From Chthoniobacter flavus Ellin428 (lineage in GTDB: Bacteria; Verrucomicrobiota; Verrucomicrobiia; Chthoniobacterales; Chthoniobacteraceae): a stretch of DNA of 64,000 bases. How positions within the stretch are numbered: position 1 is the stretch's first letter; the number at the start of each line of letters is the position of its first letter. Under the pieces are notes generated by a model. That model was not told where the DNA came from, did no database searches, and was given only the letters and a program-made list of their open reading frames with translations. This document shows, one piece after another, positions 7,617 through 14,836 of this stretch. The stretch spans positions 372,001 to 436,000 of the forward strand of contig NZ_ABVL01000004.1 in the NCBI RefSeq assembly GCF_000173075.1, in the 5' to 3' direction. The translations under genes and the position numbers were made by a program.

Positions 7617-9057
7617 ATGAACCCCTCACCCTACTTCCGTACGCCGCTGACCCGCCGCGCCATGCTCCAGCGTTGCTCGCTCGGTTTCGGTTCCATCGCC
7701 CTCTCCGGTCTTCTCGCTGACCAGGGTTACGGCGCGATCTCGCCCGACGCGAAACCGCCGGGGCCGCACTTCAAGCCGCGGGCCAAGCGGGTCATCTTTT
7801 GCTACATGAGCGGCGGCGTGTCGCACGTCGATTCCTTCGACCCGAAGCCCGAACTCGCCAAGCGCAACGGCCAGCCGATGCCCGTGCCGGTGAAGCCGAC
7901 GATGGTTCAATAACAACGGCAACATCATGGCCTCGCCGTGGGAGTTCAAGCCTCGCGGACAGAGCGGCCTGGAGATCAGCGAACTCTTCCCGCACATCGC
8001 GCAGCACGCAGATAGCCTGGCGGTGATTCGTTCGATGACCAGCAAGGTCAACGAGCACGCGCAGGGCAATTACTTCGCGCACACCGGTTTTTCCTTCATG
8101 GGACACCCGAGCGCCGGCGCGTGGATCAGCTACGGCCTCGGCACCGAGAATAAAGACCTGCCCGGCTTCATCGTCCTCCAGAGCGGCGCGGCGGTCCCAC
8201 CGCACGGCGGCGTCGGTGTTTTCAGTAATGGTTATCTTCCCGGCCAGTATCAGGCTTCGATTCTGAAAGCGGATGGCGACGAGGCGCTGCCCAACATCAA
8301 GCCGCACGAGACCGATGCGACCCAACGTCAGCGGCTGAGTTTCATCAAAAGCATGGACGATCGATTCCTGCGCGAGGCCGCGGAGCCGCAAGTCGAAGCG
8401 GCGATCAAAAATTACGAGACGGCTTACCGCATGCAGACTGCGGTGCCGGAACTTTGCGACATCCGCGGCGAGAGCGAGGCGACGAAGAAAATGTATGGGC
8501 TGGGTTCCGGCGATCCGCTGATGGAGTCTTACGGGCGGCAGGCTCTCGTGGCGCGCCGGTTGATCGAGCGCGGCGTGCGCTTCGTGGAATTGAGTTGCAT
8601 CAGTTCGGGGATCGGCGCCGGTGGTCCGCCGAACCCGTGGGACCAACACGGGAAAATCCTGGAAGGCCACGGGGCGATGGCCCGGCAGGTTGATCAACCG
8701 ATCGCCGCGCTCATGACCGATCTCAAGCAGCGCGGGCTTTTCGAAGACACGCTCATCCTCTTTACCGGAGAGTTCGGCCGCACGCCCTTCTCGCAAGGCA
8801 GCGACGGCCGCGACCACAATCCTTTCGGCTTCAGCGCGTGGATCGCCGGCGGCGGCGTGCGCGGCGGCACCGCCTTCGGTGCGACTGACGATCTCGGCTA
8901 TTATGCCGTCGAGAAAATCTCCTCGTTCTACGACTACTACGCCACGGTGCTGTATCTGCTCGGCATCGATCACGAGAAGCTCACCTACCGTTTCGGCGGC
9001 CGGGACTTCCGGCTTACCGATGTGCACGGGAATGTGCTCAAAGAGATTGTGACGTAG
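7617..9057 (+). pseudogene. DUF1501 protein, interrupted by a +1 frameshift
   Basis: DUF1501 proteins are exported alkaline-phosphatase-fold relatives, normally encoded next to DUF1549/DUF1553 genes. Here the first 98 codons (7617-7913) carry a twin-arginine-like leader (TRRAMLQRCSLGFG) and the family motif SGGVSHVDSFDPKPEL, but the frame ends at a stop. The rest of the family ([11 protein letters not shown] through [19 protein letters not shown] to the C-terminal [18 protein letters not shown]) continues in another frame from before 7927 to 9057. Removing one G at 7904-7905 restores a continuous reading with the expected FNNNGN sequence. It lies 6 bp after the cytochrome/DUF1553 gene. It may be a real lesion or a homopolymer sequencing error. 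Confidence 0.85.
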
Positions 9058-9100
9058 CTCGAGGCTAAGCATTTCCTCCCCGCAGAATCATTCCCTCCAC

Positions 9101-12100
9101 ATGAAAGTCTCCCGTTCCCCAATCATCCTTGCCGCGCTGCTGGGCGCCCTCTTCCCGTCACTGGTCTTGCACGCGGAGCCGCAGTGGATCTGGAGCCAGC
9201 AAAGGGCCTACGACAAGGAGAAGGAGATCTTTCGCAAGAAATTCACGATCACCGGCGAGATCAAATCAGCCACCCTCGCCCTAACCTGCGACAACGCGGC
9301 GACGGCCACGCTCAATGGAAAGACTGTACTGGAGAATCTCGATTGGAACGAGCCGGTGCGTGGCAATGTGGCGAAGAATTTGCATCCGGGAGAAAACGAA
9401 CTCGTCATCGAAGGCCGCAACCGCGAAGGCGCCGCGGCGTTGCTCGCCTCGCTGACCATCGAGACGGCGGATGGCAAAAAGCAACTGGTCGAGACCGGAC
9501 CTGACTGGGAGACCGCCAAGCCGGGGACCACGGATTTTCACCCAGTCCTCGTCATTGCCAAGTACGGCGCCAAGCCGTGGGGCGCGATCTTCGATCGCAC
9601 GCCGAAAACGGCCATAGCCGACCCAGCGTCGCTGACCGTGGCACCTGGCTTCAAGGTCGAGCTGCTTTACACCGTGCCGAAGGAAGAGCAGGGCTCGTGG
9701 GTCGCGCTGACGGTCGATCCCAAGGGGCGGCTCCTGGCCAGCGATCAATACGGCGGAATTTACCGCATCACCCCGCCGCCGATCGGACAAAGCGGGGAAG
9801 CGAAGGTCGAACCGCTCGCGACGCAGATCGGCGGCGCGCACGGACTGCTCTTCGCCAACAACGCTCTCTACGTGATGGTCAACGAGACGAAGGCGTCGAA
9901 CTCGCATGAGGCCGGTCTCTATCGTTTGAAATACAACGCGGCGGCCGATGCCTTTGAGACGCCGGAATTGCTGCGTCACATTCAAGGCGGCGGCGAGCAT
10001 GGCCCGCACTCGATCGTCCTCGGCCCGGATGGCAAATCGATCTACATCTGCGCCGGCAATTTCACCAAGTTCCCCGAGGGCGGCGAAACGACGCGGCCCG
10101 TGGCCTGGCAGGAGGATAACTTGCTGCCGCGCCTGTGGGACGCCAACGGCTTCGGCAAAGCCCTGCTCGCGCCGGGCGGCTACACCTGCAAGCTCGATTT
10201 CGATGGCAAGAACGCCGAGATCATTGCCTTCGGGTTCCGCAATCACTTCGACATGGCCTTCGACACGAATGGCGAGCTCTTCACCTACGACTCCGACATG
10301 GAGTGGGACATGGGTTCGCCGTGGTATGTGCCGACGCGCATCAACCACATCGTCAGCGGCGGCGACTTCGGCTGGCGCAGCGGAGCTAATCGAATGCCGG
10401 CTTATTATGAGGACTCGCTGCCCGCGGTGCTCGACATCGGTCCCGGTTCGCCGACGGGCATGGTCTTTGGCACCGGCGCGAAATTCCCGGCGAAATATCA
10501 GCGCGCCATGTTCGCGCTCGACTGGACCTACGGCACGCTCTACGCGATCCATTACATTCCGGATGGTGCGACTTTCCGCGCGGAGAAGGAGGAGTTCGTC
10601 GCTGGCAAACCGCTGCCGCTGACGGACGTGGTCATCCGCCCGCAGGATGGCGCGCTCTATTTCACGGTCGGCGGACGCAAGACGCAGTCGGCCCTGTTCC
10701 GGGTGACTTACACCGGCAGTGAAAGCACCGCGCCGGTCCTCGCGTTGCCGCCGACGCCGGAGGCGAAGACGCGGCGGGAGCTCGAGAAGTTGCACGTGGA
10801 GGGTGTCGGTCCGGAAGCGATCGACAAAGCATGGCCGCATCTCGCGAGTCCGGATCGTTACATTCGCTGGGCGGCGCGCGTCGCCATCGAGCATCAACCC
10901 GTGGCGAAGTGGAAGGACCGCGCGTTGGCTGAGCGTGATCCGTGGGGCTCGATCGAGGCGCTGATCGCGCTCTCCCGCATGGGCTGCAGCAAACACGCAA
11001 CGGAACTCGAGACCGAGGAGGCGCTGAAGAAAGGTACGTCGTCCGGTCCCGTGGTCGCGACCTTGCCCGAGGACGCCGCCTTGCAAAAGAGCGTGCTCGA
11101 AGCGCTCGGGCGCCTTGATTTCAAGAAGCTCGACAAAGCCCAGCAGATGGCGCTCTTGCGCGCTTACGAGTTGTGCTTCACGCGCCTCGGCAAACCCGGC
11201 CCGGACATCTGCGCGCCGCTGGCCGCGAAGTTCGACCCGCTCTTTCCGCAGACCGATGCGCTGATGAATCGGGAACTGGTTTCGCTGCTCGTCTTCCTCG
11301 ACTCCACGAGTGTCGTAGCCAAGACGGTGCCGCTGCTCGACACCACGCCGGATTACGGCGGCGCCATCGCCACCGAAGGCCTGCTTGCCCGCAATGAAGG
11401 CTACGCTCACGGCGTCAATGCTGTCGGCGACAGCCGTCCGAACCGCCAGGCGATCGCCTACGTCTATGCACTGCGCGATGCGCATGTCGGCTGGACCCCG
11501 GCGCTACGCAAGGCCTACTTCACCTGGTTCTCGCGGACGCGCGGTTGGCATGGCGGCAACAGCTTCACGAAGTTCCTCGAGAACATGCGCACCGAGTCGC
11601 TGGCGAACTTCGTCCCCGATGCCGAGCACGCTTCGCTCGATGCGCTCTCGAAGCAGGCGCCGCCCGCGCCCCCGGCGAATATCGTGATGCCCAAGGGCCC
11701 CGGTCGCAATTACTCCGTCGACGAAGCCGTCGCGTTCGCCCAAGGCGGCCTGCACGGCCGCAACTTCGAGCAGGGCAAGGCGATGTTCACCTCCACGCTG
11801 TGCATCCGCTGCCATCACTTCAATGGTGAAGGCGGCAACATCGGTCCCGATATCTCCGGCGCGGGTAATCGCTACACGCTGCGTGATCTGCTCGAGAACA
11901 TCATCGAGCCGTCGAAAGTCATCAGCGATCAATACGGCACCGACCAGCTCGAGTTGAAGGATGGCAGCACCGTCATCGGCCGCGTGGTCGTCGAGGAGAA
12001 CGAGAAACTCTTCGTCATGACCAGCGCGCTCGCCCCGGAAACCCTCACGCCGGTGAATGCCAGGGACGTCAAGGCGCGCAAGCCGTATCCCGTCTCGATG

Positions 12101-12205
12101 ATGCCCGTCGGCCTCATCAACGGCCTCAACAAGGACGAACTGCTCGACCTGCTCGCCTACATCCAGTCCGGCGGCAACCCGAACGACAAGGCTTTCGCCA
12201 GGTAA
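9101..12205 (+). CDS. PVC-type heme-binding dehydrogenase-like protein, 1034 aa
   Basis: Exported protein with signal peptide (residues 1-25, ending VLHAEP). It continues with a beta-sandwich resembling bacterial galactose-binding folds (about 27-150). A glucose/sorbosone dehydrogenase-like beta-propeller follows (about 175-560, with GGAHGLLFANNALYVM, GGEHGPHSIVLGPDG and FGFRNHFDMAFDTNGE). Then comes an alpha-helical HEAT-like region (about 590-860). The C-terminal cytochrome c domain has CIRCHH at 901-906, GNIGPDISGAGNRY and the terminal LLDLLAYIQSGG. This architecture is the Pirellula/Verrucomicrobium heme-binding class. It probably oxidises a sugar or alcohol in the periplasm and passes electrons to the heme. 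It follows the DUF1501 gene by 43 bp on the same strand and likely belongs to the IclR-linked unit. Confidence 0.88.
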   Translation: MKVSRSPIILAALLGALFPSLVLHAEPQWIWSQQRAYDKEKEIFRKKFTITGEIKSATLALTCDNAATATLNGKTVLENLDWNEPVRGNVAKNLHPGENELVIEGRNREGAAALLASLTIETADGKKQLVETGPDWETAKPGTTDFHPVLVIAKYGAKPWGAIFDRTPKTAIADPASLTVAPGFKVELLYTVPKEEQGSWVALTVDPKGRLLASDQYGGIYRITPPPIGQSGEAKVEPLATQIGGAHGLLFANNALYVMVNETKASNSHEAGLYRLKYNAAADAFETPELLRHIQGGGEHGPHSIVLGPDGKSIYICAGNFTKFPEGGETTRPVAWQEDNLLPRLWDANGFGKALLAPGGYTCKLDFDGKNAEIIAFGFRNHFDMAFDTNGELFTYDSDMEWDMGSPWYVPTRINHIVSGGDFGWRSGANRMPAYYEDSLPAVLDIGPGSPTGMVFGTGAKFPAKYQRAMFALDWTYGTLYAIHYIPDGATFRAEKEEFVAGKPLPLTDVVIRPQDGALYFTVGGRKTQSALFRVTYTGSESTAPVLALPPTPEAKTRRELEKLHVEGVGPEAIDKAWPHLASPDRYIRWAARVAIEHQPVAKWKDRALAERDPWGSIEALIALSRMGCSKHATELETEEALKKGTSSGPVVATLPEDAALQKSVLEALGRLDFKKLDKAQQMALLRAYELCFTRLGKPGPDICAPLAAKFDPLFPQTDALMNRELVSLLVFLDSTSVVAKTVPLLDTTPDYGGAIATEGLLARNEGYAHGVNAVGDSRPNRQAIAYVYALRDAHVGWTPALRKAYFTWFSRTRGWHGGNSFTKFLENMRTESLANFVPDAEHASLDALSKQAPPAPPANIVMPKGPGRNYSVDEAVAFAQGGLHGRNFEQGKAMFTSTLCIRCHHFNGEGGNIGPDISGAGNRYTLRDLLENIIEPSKVISDQYGTDQLELKDGSTVIGRVVVEENEKLFVMTSALAPETLTPVNARDVKARKPYPVSMMPVGLINGLNKDELLDLLAYIQSGGNPNDKAFAR

Positions 12206-12225
12206 GGCGCTCCTTAGATCCGGAA

Positions 12226-12301
12226 TTCTATAACTCCTATTCTTCCCATCTGTCCTATTGCCTCGGATGGGAGGAATAGGACGAATAGGAATTATAGGAG
12301 A
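12226..12301. repeat. Nine-nucleotide-word palindrome
   Basis: An imperfect inverted repeat lies between the heme-binding dehydrogenase gene and the EF-hand gene. The left half is built of about 9-nt words resembling ATCTGTCCT. The right half (from about 12268) has the complementary words ATAGGACGA and ATAGGAATT. The two halves can fold on each other with several bulges. It is the same architecture as the 7-nt-word palindromes elsewhere in the window but with a 9-nt period. Confidence 0.65.
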
Positions 12302-12316
12302 AGCCTCGACAGCAAA

Positions 12317-12342
12317 GCGCCACACCCTTTCGGATGTGGCGC
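12317..12342 (-). terminator. Hairpin downstream of the EF-hand gene
   Basis: GCGCCACACCC and GGATGTGGCGC form an 11-bp stem (one G-T wobble) with a 4-nt loop. It lies 36 bp beyond the stop of the minus-strand EF-hand gene and is followed on that strand by a short T-containing stretch (TTTGCT). It may act as a terminator for that gene or for the convergent gene ending at 12205. Confidence 0.5.
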
Positions 12343-12377
12343 CCATGAGCGAAATTACGAGTGAGACCGCGGGGCGG

Positions 12378-12707
12378 TTACTTGTTCTTCTTGCCGCCGC
12401 TGTGGGCCGCGACCCACTGCTCGAGCGTGATCGAGCCGGTGTTGTCCTTGTCGATCTTCTGGAAATAGGCCTTGGCCTTGTCCGGGTCCTTCTTGCCCTG
12501 CGGGCCGGCCAGGAATTCTTCGAGGGTCAGCTTTCCGTCCCCGTTCGTGTCGAGCTTTTTGAAGCTTTCGGCCGGGTCGCGCTTCGGCTTGGCGGGCGTC
12601 GTCGTGGCGTCAGCGCTGCCAGCCGCGGGGGCTGCCGGTTTGTCGTCCGCCAGAGCGAGGGTGCTGCCGATCGCAAGAACGGCCAGGAGAGGCATGATTG
12701 ATTTCAT
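12378..12707 (-). CDS. Secreted EF-hand protein, 109 aa
   Basis: A small exported calcium-binding protein. Residues 1-20 form a signal peptide (MKSIMPLLAVLAIGSTLALA). Residues 21-46 are a low-complexity Ala/Pro/Thr linker. Two EF-hand loops follow: DTNGDGKLTLEE at 53-64 and DKDNTGSITLEQ at 86-97, both with acidic ligands at positions 1, 3, 5 and a Gly at 6. The second loop ends in Gln instead of Glu at position 12, which usually weakens calcium binding. The tail is basic (SGGKKNK). Such single-pair EF-hand proteins are common in Verrucomicrobiota and Planctomycetota; partner and role are unknown. It is transcribed alone between convergent and co-directional units. Confidence 0.85.
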   Translation of the reverse strand: MKSIMPLLAVLAIGSTLALADDKPAAPAAGSADATTTPAKPKRDPAESFKKLDTNGDGKLTLEEFLAGPQGKKDPDKAKAYFQKIDKDNTGSITLEQWVAAHSGGKKNK

Positions 12708-12842
12708 GTGGTTACGTGGATTTGTGGTTGTTTGTTTTGGTTATCCTCAGCCGACTCATTTCGTCGTGTGGCCAAAGCTGGGGAAGTGCTTTAACAGTGG
12801 GTTTCGACGGGAGTTGCGCGGAGAAATTTGGACCTCACGGAT

Positions 12843-14207
12843 TTAGGCGAAAATGCCCTTCGCCACCGCGCCGTGCACGTCGGTGAGGCGGAAGTCGCGA
12901 CCGGCATAGCGATACGTAAGTTTCTCGTGATCAAGCCCTAGCAGCGCGAGTAACGTGGCGTGCAGGTCGTGCACGTGAATCGGATTCTCCACCGCCCGAT
13001 AGCCGTAATCATCCGTCGCCCCGTAGCTCAGGCCGCCCTTCACTCCGCCACCGGCCAGCCACATCGTGTAACCCTTCGCATTGTGATCGCGCCCGTCCGG
13101 CTTTCGGCTGTCCGGGGTGCGGCCAAATTCGCCGCCCCACATGACGATCGTATCCTTCAACAGCCCACGCTGTTTCAGGTCCGTGAGCAGCGCCGCGATC
13201 GGTTGATCCGTCGCCCCCGCGCTGCCCACCATCCGGGTGTGCAGATTGGTGTGGTGGTCCCATCCGCCGTGGCAGACCTCGATAAACCGCACGCCCGCCT
13301 CCGCGAGCCGCCGCGCCATGAGACATTGCCGGCCGAAATCATTCGTCGGCCCGGCGCCGATGCCATACATCGCCAACGTCGCCGGCGATTCCTTCGAGAG
13401 GTCCATTACCTTCGGCAATTCGCCCTGCATGCGAAACGCCAGTTCGTACGACTCGATCACGCCCTCGACCTCGGGATTCGACGTCGAGTTCAGCAGTTCG
13501 CGATTCATCGCCTGCACGAGATCGAGTTGCTTGCGTTGCAGGTCCGTCGGCAGATCCGGATTCCGCAAATTGCCAATCGCCGCCGTCGTTCCTTCCTCGC
13601 GCTGGGCGCCGATGCGCGTGCCCTGAAATACCGCCGGCAAAAACGAACTGCCGTAATTCACCGCGCCGAATTGCAGCGGGGGGCTCACCGTGACAAAGCC
13701 TGGGAGATTTTCATTCTCGGTGCCGAGGCCATAGAGCATCCACGCCCCCATGCTCGGCCGCACAAATTGCGCGCTGCCGGTGTGCAACTCCACGAAGGCC
13801 TGCGCGTGATTTGGAATGTCGGTGTGCATCCCGCGGAGCAGACACAAGTCATCCGCGTGCTCCGCGACTTTCGAGAACAGCTCCGAAATCGCCAGCCCGC
13901 TCTGCCCGTGCTGATCGAATTTGAACGGCGAACCGAAGAGATGCGAGCCCCCGCCTTTCGCCACGCCGGGCCGTCCGTTGTCCGCATTGAGCTTCGGCTT
14001 GTAGTCGAAGGTATCCATGTGCGCTGGCCCGCCCTGCATGCAGAGGAAAATCACGCGCTTGGCCCGCGGGGGGAAGTTTGGCTCCTTTTTCGCCAGGGGA
14101 TTGGTGCTGCTCTCCGCCGCGCCCGCCATCATGCCTTTCAAGGCAAGCCAACCAAAGCCAGCGGAAACGGTGCGGAGCAAATCGCGCCGGGTCATCATTC
14201 GCGGCAT
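12843..14207 (-). CDS. DUF1501 protein, Tat-exported
   Basis: 454 residues from ATG 14207 (MPRMMTRRDLL). The open frame extends to 14468 through repeat DNA, which is not coding. The leader has a twin-arginine motif (TRRDLLRTVSAGFGWLAL). The family motifs are PRAKRVIFLCMQGGPAHMDTF, GLAISELFSKVAEHADDLC, WGGEFGRTPDSRKPDGRDHN and the C-terminal [21 protein letters not shown]. The fold is related to alkaline phosphatase/sulfatase but the function is not known. It is the partner of the DUF1549/DUF1553 gene at 14837-17251 on the same strand. The two are separated by 629 bp instead of the 6-bp gap or overlap of the other pairs in this window, because a repeat-flanked four-helix-bundle gene lies between them. 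Confidence 0.9.
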   Translation of the reverse strand: MPRMMTRRDLLRTVSAGFGWLALKGMMAGAAESSTNPLAKKEPNFPPRAKRVIFLCMQGGPAHMDTFDYKPKLNADNGRPGVAKGGGSHLFGSPFKFDQHGQSGLAISELFSKVAEHADDLCLLRGMHTDIPNHAQAFVELHTGSAQFVRPSMGAWMLYGLGTENENLPGFVTVSPPLQFGAVNYGSSFLPAVFQGTRIGAQREEGTTAAIGNLRNPDLPTDLQRKQLDLVQAMNRELLNSTSNPEVEGVIESYELAFRMQGELPKVMDLSKESPATLAMYGIGAGPTNDFGRQCLMARRLAEAGVRFIEVCHGGWDHHTNLHTRMVGSAGATDQPIAALLTDLKQRGLLKDTIVMWGGEFGRTPDSRKPDGRDHNAKGYTMWLAGGGVKGGLSYGATDDYGYRAVENPIHVHDLHATLLALLGLDHEKLTYRYAGRDFRLTDVHGAVAKGIFA

Positions 14208-14231
14208 GACGCCACGGCAGTCATAGGGAAG

Positions 14232-14262
14232 TGCGGAATGTGGAGTGCGGAATGCGGAATGA
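14232..14262 (+). repeat. Third copy of the four-helix element repeat
   Basis: This 31-bp sequence built of the 7-nt words GTGCGGA and ATGCGGA matches the inverted copy at 14801-14831 (read on the minus strand) at 27 of 31 positions. It has the same orientation as the copy at 14321-14351. It lies 25 bp upstream of the DUF1501 start, so it is in the leader of that gene. Confidence 0.8.
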
Positions 14263-14355
14263 GTCCTCATAGCGGGGATGGGTTGGTTTGCGTGGATGTT
14301 TAATTCCGGTGCGACGAAAATGTGGAATTCGGATTGTGGATTGCGGAATGGCTTT

Positions 14356-14739
14356 TCATCGCGCGGCGCGGCTGGATTTGCTGGGCGATTTAGGTCCGTT
14401 GCGGCGGGACGTCTTGATCGACGAGACGACGATCGCGGTGAGTTCATTGGCCTCGGCGAGCAGAGCATCGCACCGCTTCGCCTTTACCAATCCTGCCTCG
14501 ATGAGCATTTCGATCCAGTATGCGGACTCGTCGGACTCTTCTTCGACAATGCCGAGTTTTGCCTGAAACTCGGCAGCACTCCGTCCACGACATGCCGCTC
14601 GATAATTCGCGCCGACCGAAGTCGCCGAACGCAAAAGCTGTCTACCGATGACATCGGCCTCCCGATTTTTAGGAAGACTTTGCGTCAACCGAATTACACG
14701 AAGACCGAATTGTTTTGTACGTTGCTTAAGATCATTCAT
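14356..14739 (-). CDS. Four-helix-bundle protein (S23 / 23S rRNA intervening-sequence family)
   Basis: 127 residues starting at ATG 14739 (MNDLKQRTKQFGLRV). The open frame upstream to 14832 is translated repeat DNA. The family pattern is clear: a first helix ending in VIRLTQSLPKN, the loop LLRSATSVGANYRAA, then a helix with AEFQAKLGIVEEESDESAYW and a last helix around LIEAGLVKAKRCDALLAEANEL. Related proteins are encoded in 23S rRNA intervening sequences and, as Avd, in diversity-generating retroelements, where they bind nucleic acid and reverse transcriptase. No reverse transcriptase is in this window. The C-terminal tail is basic (KTSRRNGPKSPSKSSRAAR), consistent with nucleic-acid binding. 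The gene lies between inverted repeats and reads in the direction of the host operon. Confidence 0.9.
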   Translation of the reverse strand: MNDLKQRTKQFGLRVIRLTQSLPKNREADVIGRQLLRSATSVGANYRAACRGRSAAEFQAKLGIVEEESDESAYWIEMLIEAGLVKAKRCDALLAEANELTAIVVSSIKTSRRNGPKSPSKSSRAAR

Positions 14740-14744
14740 ATTCC

Positions 14745-14757
14745 GAGATAGTATCTC
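14745..14757. promoter_or_regulatory. Perfect 13-nt palindrome before the four-helix gene
   Basis: GAGATAGTATCTC (6-bp arms around a central G on the plus strand) ends 5 bp upstream of the start codon of the four-helix-bundle gene, overlapping where a ribosome binding site would be. It could be an autoregulatory operator or an RNA hairpin masking the start. This is a positional inference only. Confidence 0.4.
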
Positions 14758-14800
14758 GCCAATCCCGAATTCCGATTGCCGAATGGACTTTCGCCGCGAA

Positions 14801-14831
14801 CCATTCCGCATTCCGAACTCCGAATTCCGCA
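14801..14831 (-). repeat. Right terminal inverted repeat of the four-helix element
   Basis: 31 bp of 7-nt words, inverted relative to 14321-14351 (26 of 31 identical) and 14232-14262 (27 of 31). It starts 5 bp after the stop codon of the DUF1549/DUF1553 gene (stop at 14837-14839). A related but more degenerate tract continues at about 14759-14785, directly upstream of the palindrome at 14745. Confidence 0.8.
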
Positions 14832-14836
14832 TTCAT

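Larger units (their letters stand above)
14321..14831 (-). mobile_element. Repeat-bounded element carrying a four-helix-bundle gene
   Basis: Left end 14321-14351 and right end 14801-14831 are 31-bp inverted repeats identical at 26 of 31 positions, made of 7-nt words such as ATTCGGA and ATGCGGA. They enclose one gene (14356-14739) that starts about 60 bp inside one end and stops 4 bp inside the other. The unit interrupts a DUF1549/DUF1553-DUF1501 operon. It has no transposase, reverse transcriptase or target-site duplication that I can see. The layout resembles the S23-encoding intervening sequences of bacterial 23S rRNA, where a four-helix-bundle gene sits inside a long RNA stem, but here it is in an mRNA. 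Calling it mobile is inference. Confidence 0.55.

Noticed and set aside
7901..7910. Programmed frameshift
   Set aside because: No slippery heptamer or obvious downstream structure; one deleted G restores the frame, so an error or mutation is simpler.
9281..11485. 734-codon minus-strand open frame opposite the heme-binding dehydrogenase gene
   Set aside because: Arg/Glu/His-rich antisense shadow of a high-GC gene; the plus-strand protein has clear domains.
12843..14468. N-terminal extension of the DUF1501 gene to 14468
   Set aside because: The extension is translated repeat and four-helix element DNA; the Tat leader begins at 14207.
14356..14739. Diversity-generating retroelement, because S23-type proteins include Avd
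   Set aside because: No reverse transcriptase, template repeat or variable repeat was found in the window.
14321..14831. Intervening sequence inside a 23S rRNA gene
   Set aside because: There is no rRNA sequence on either side; the flanks are protein-coding genes of one operon.
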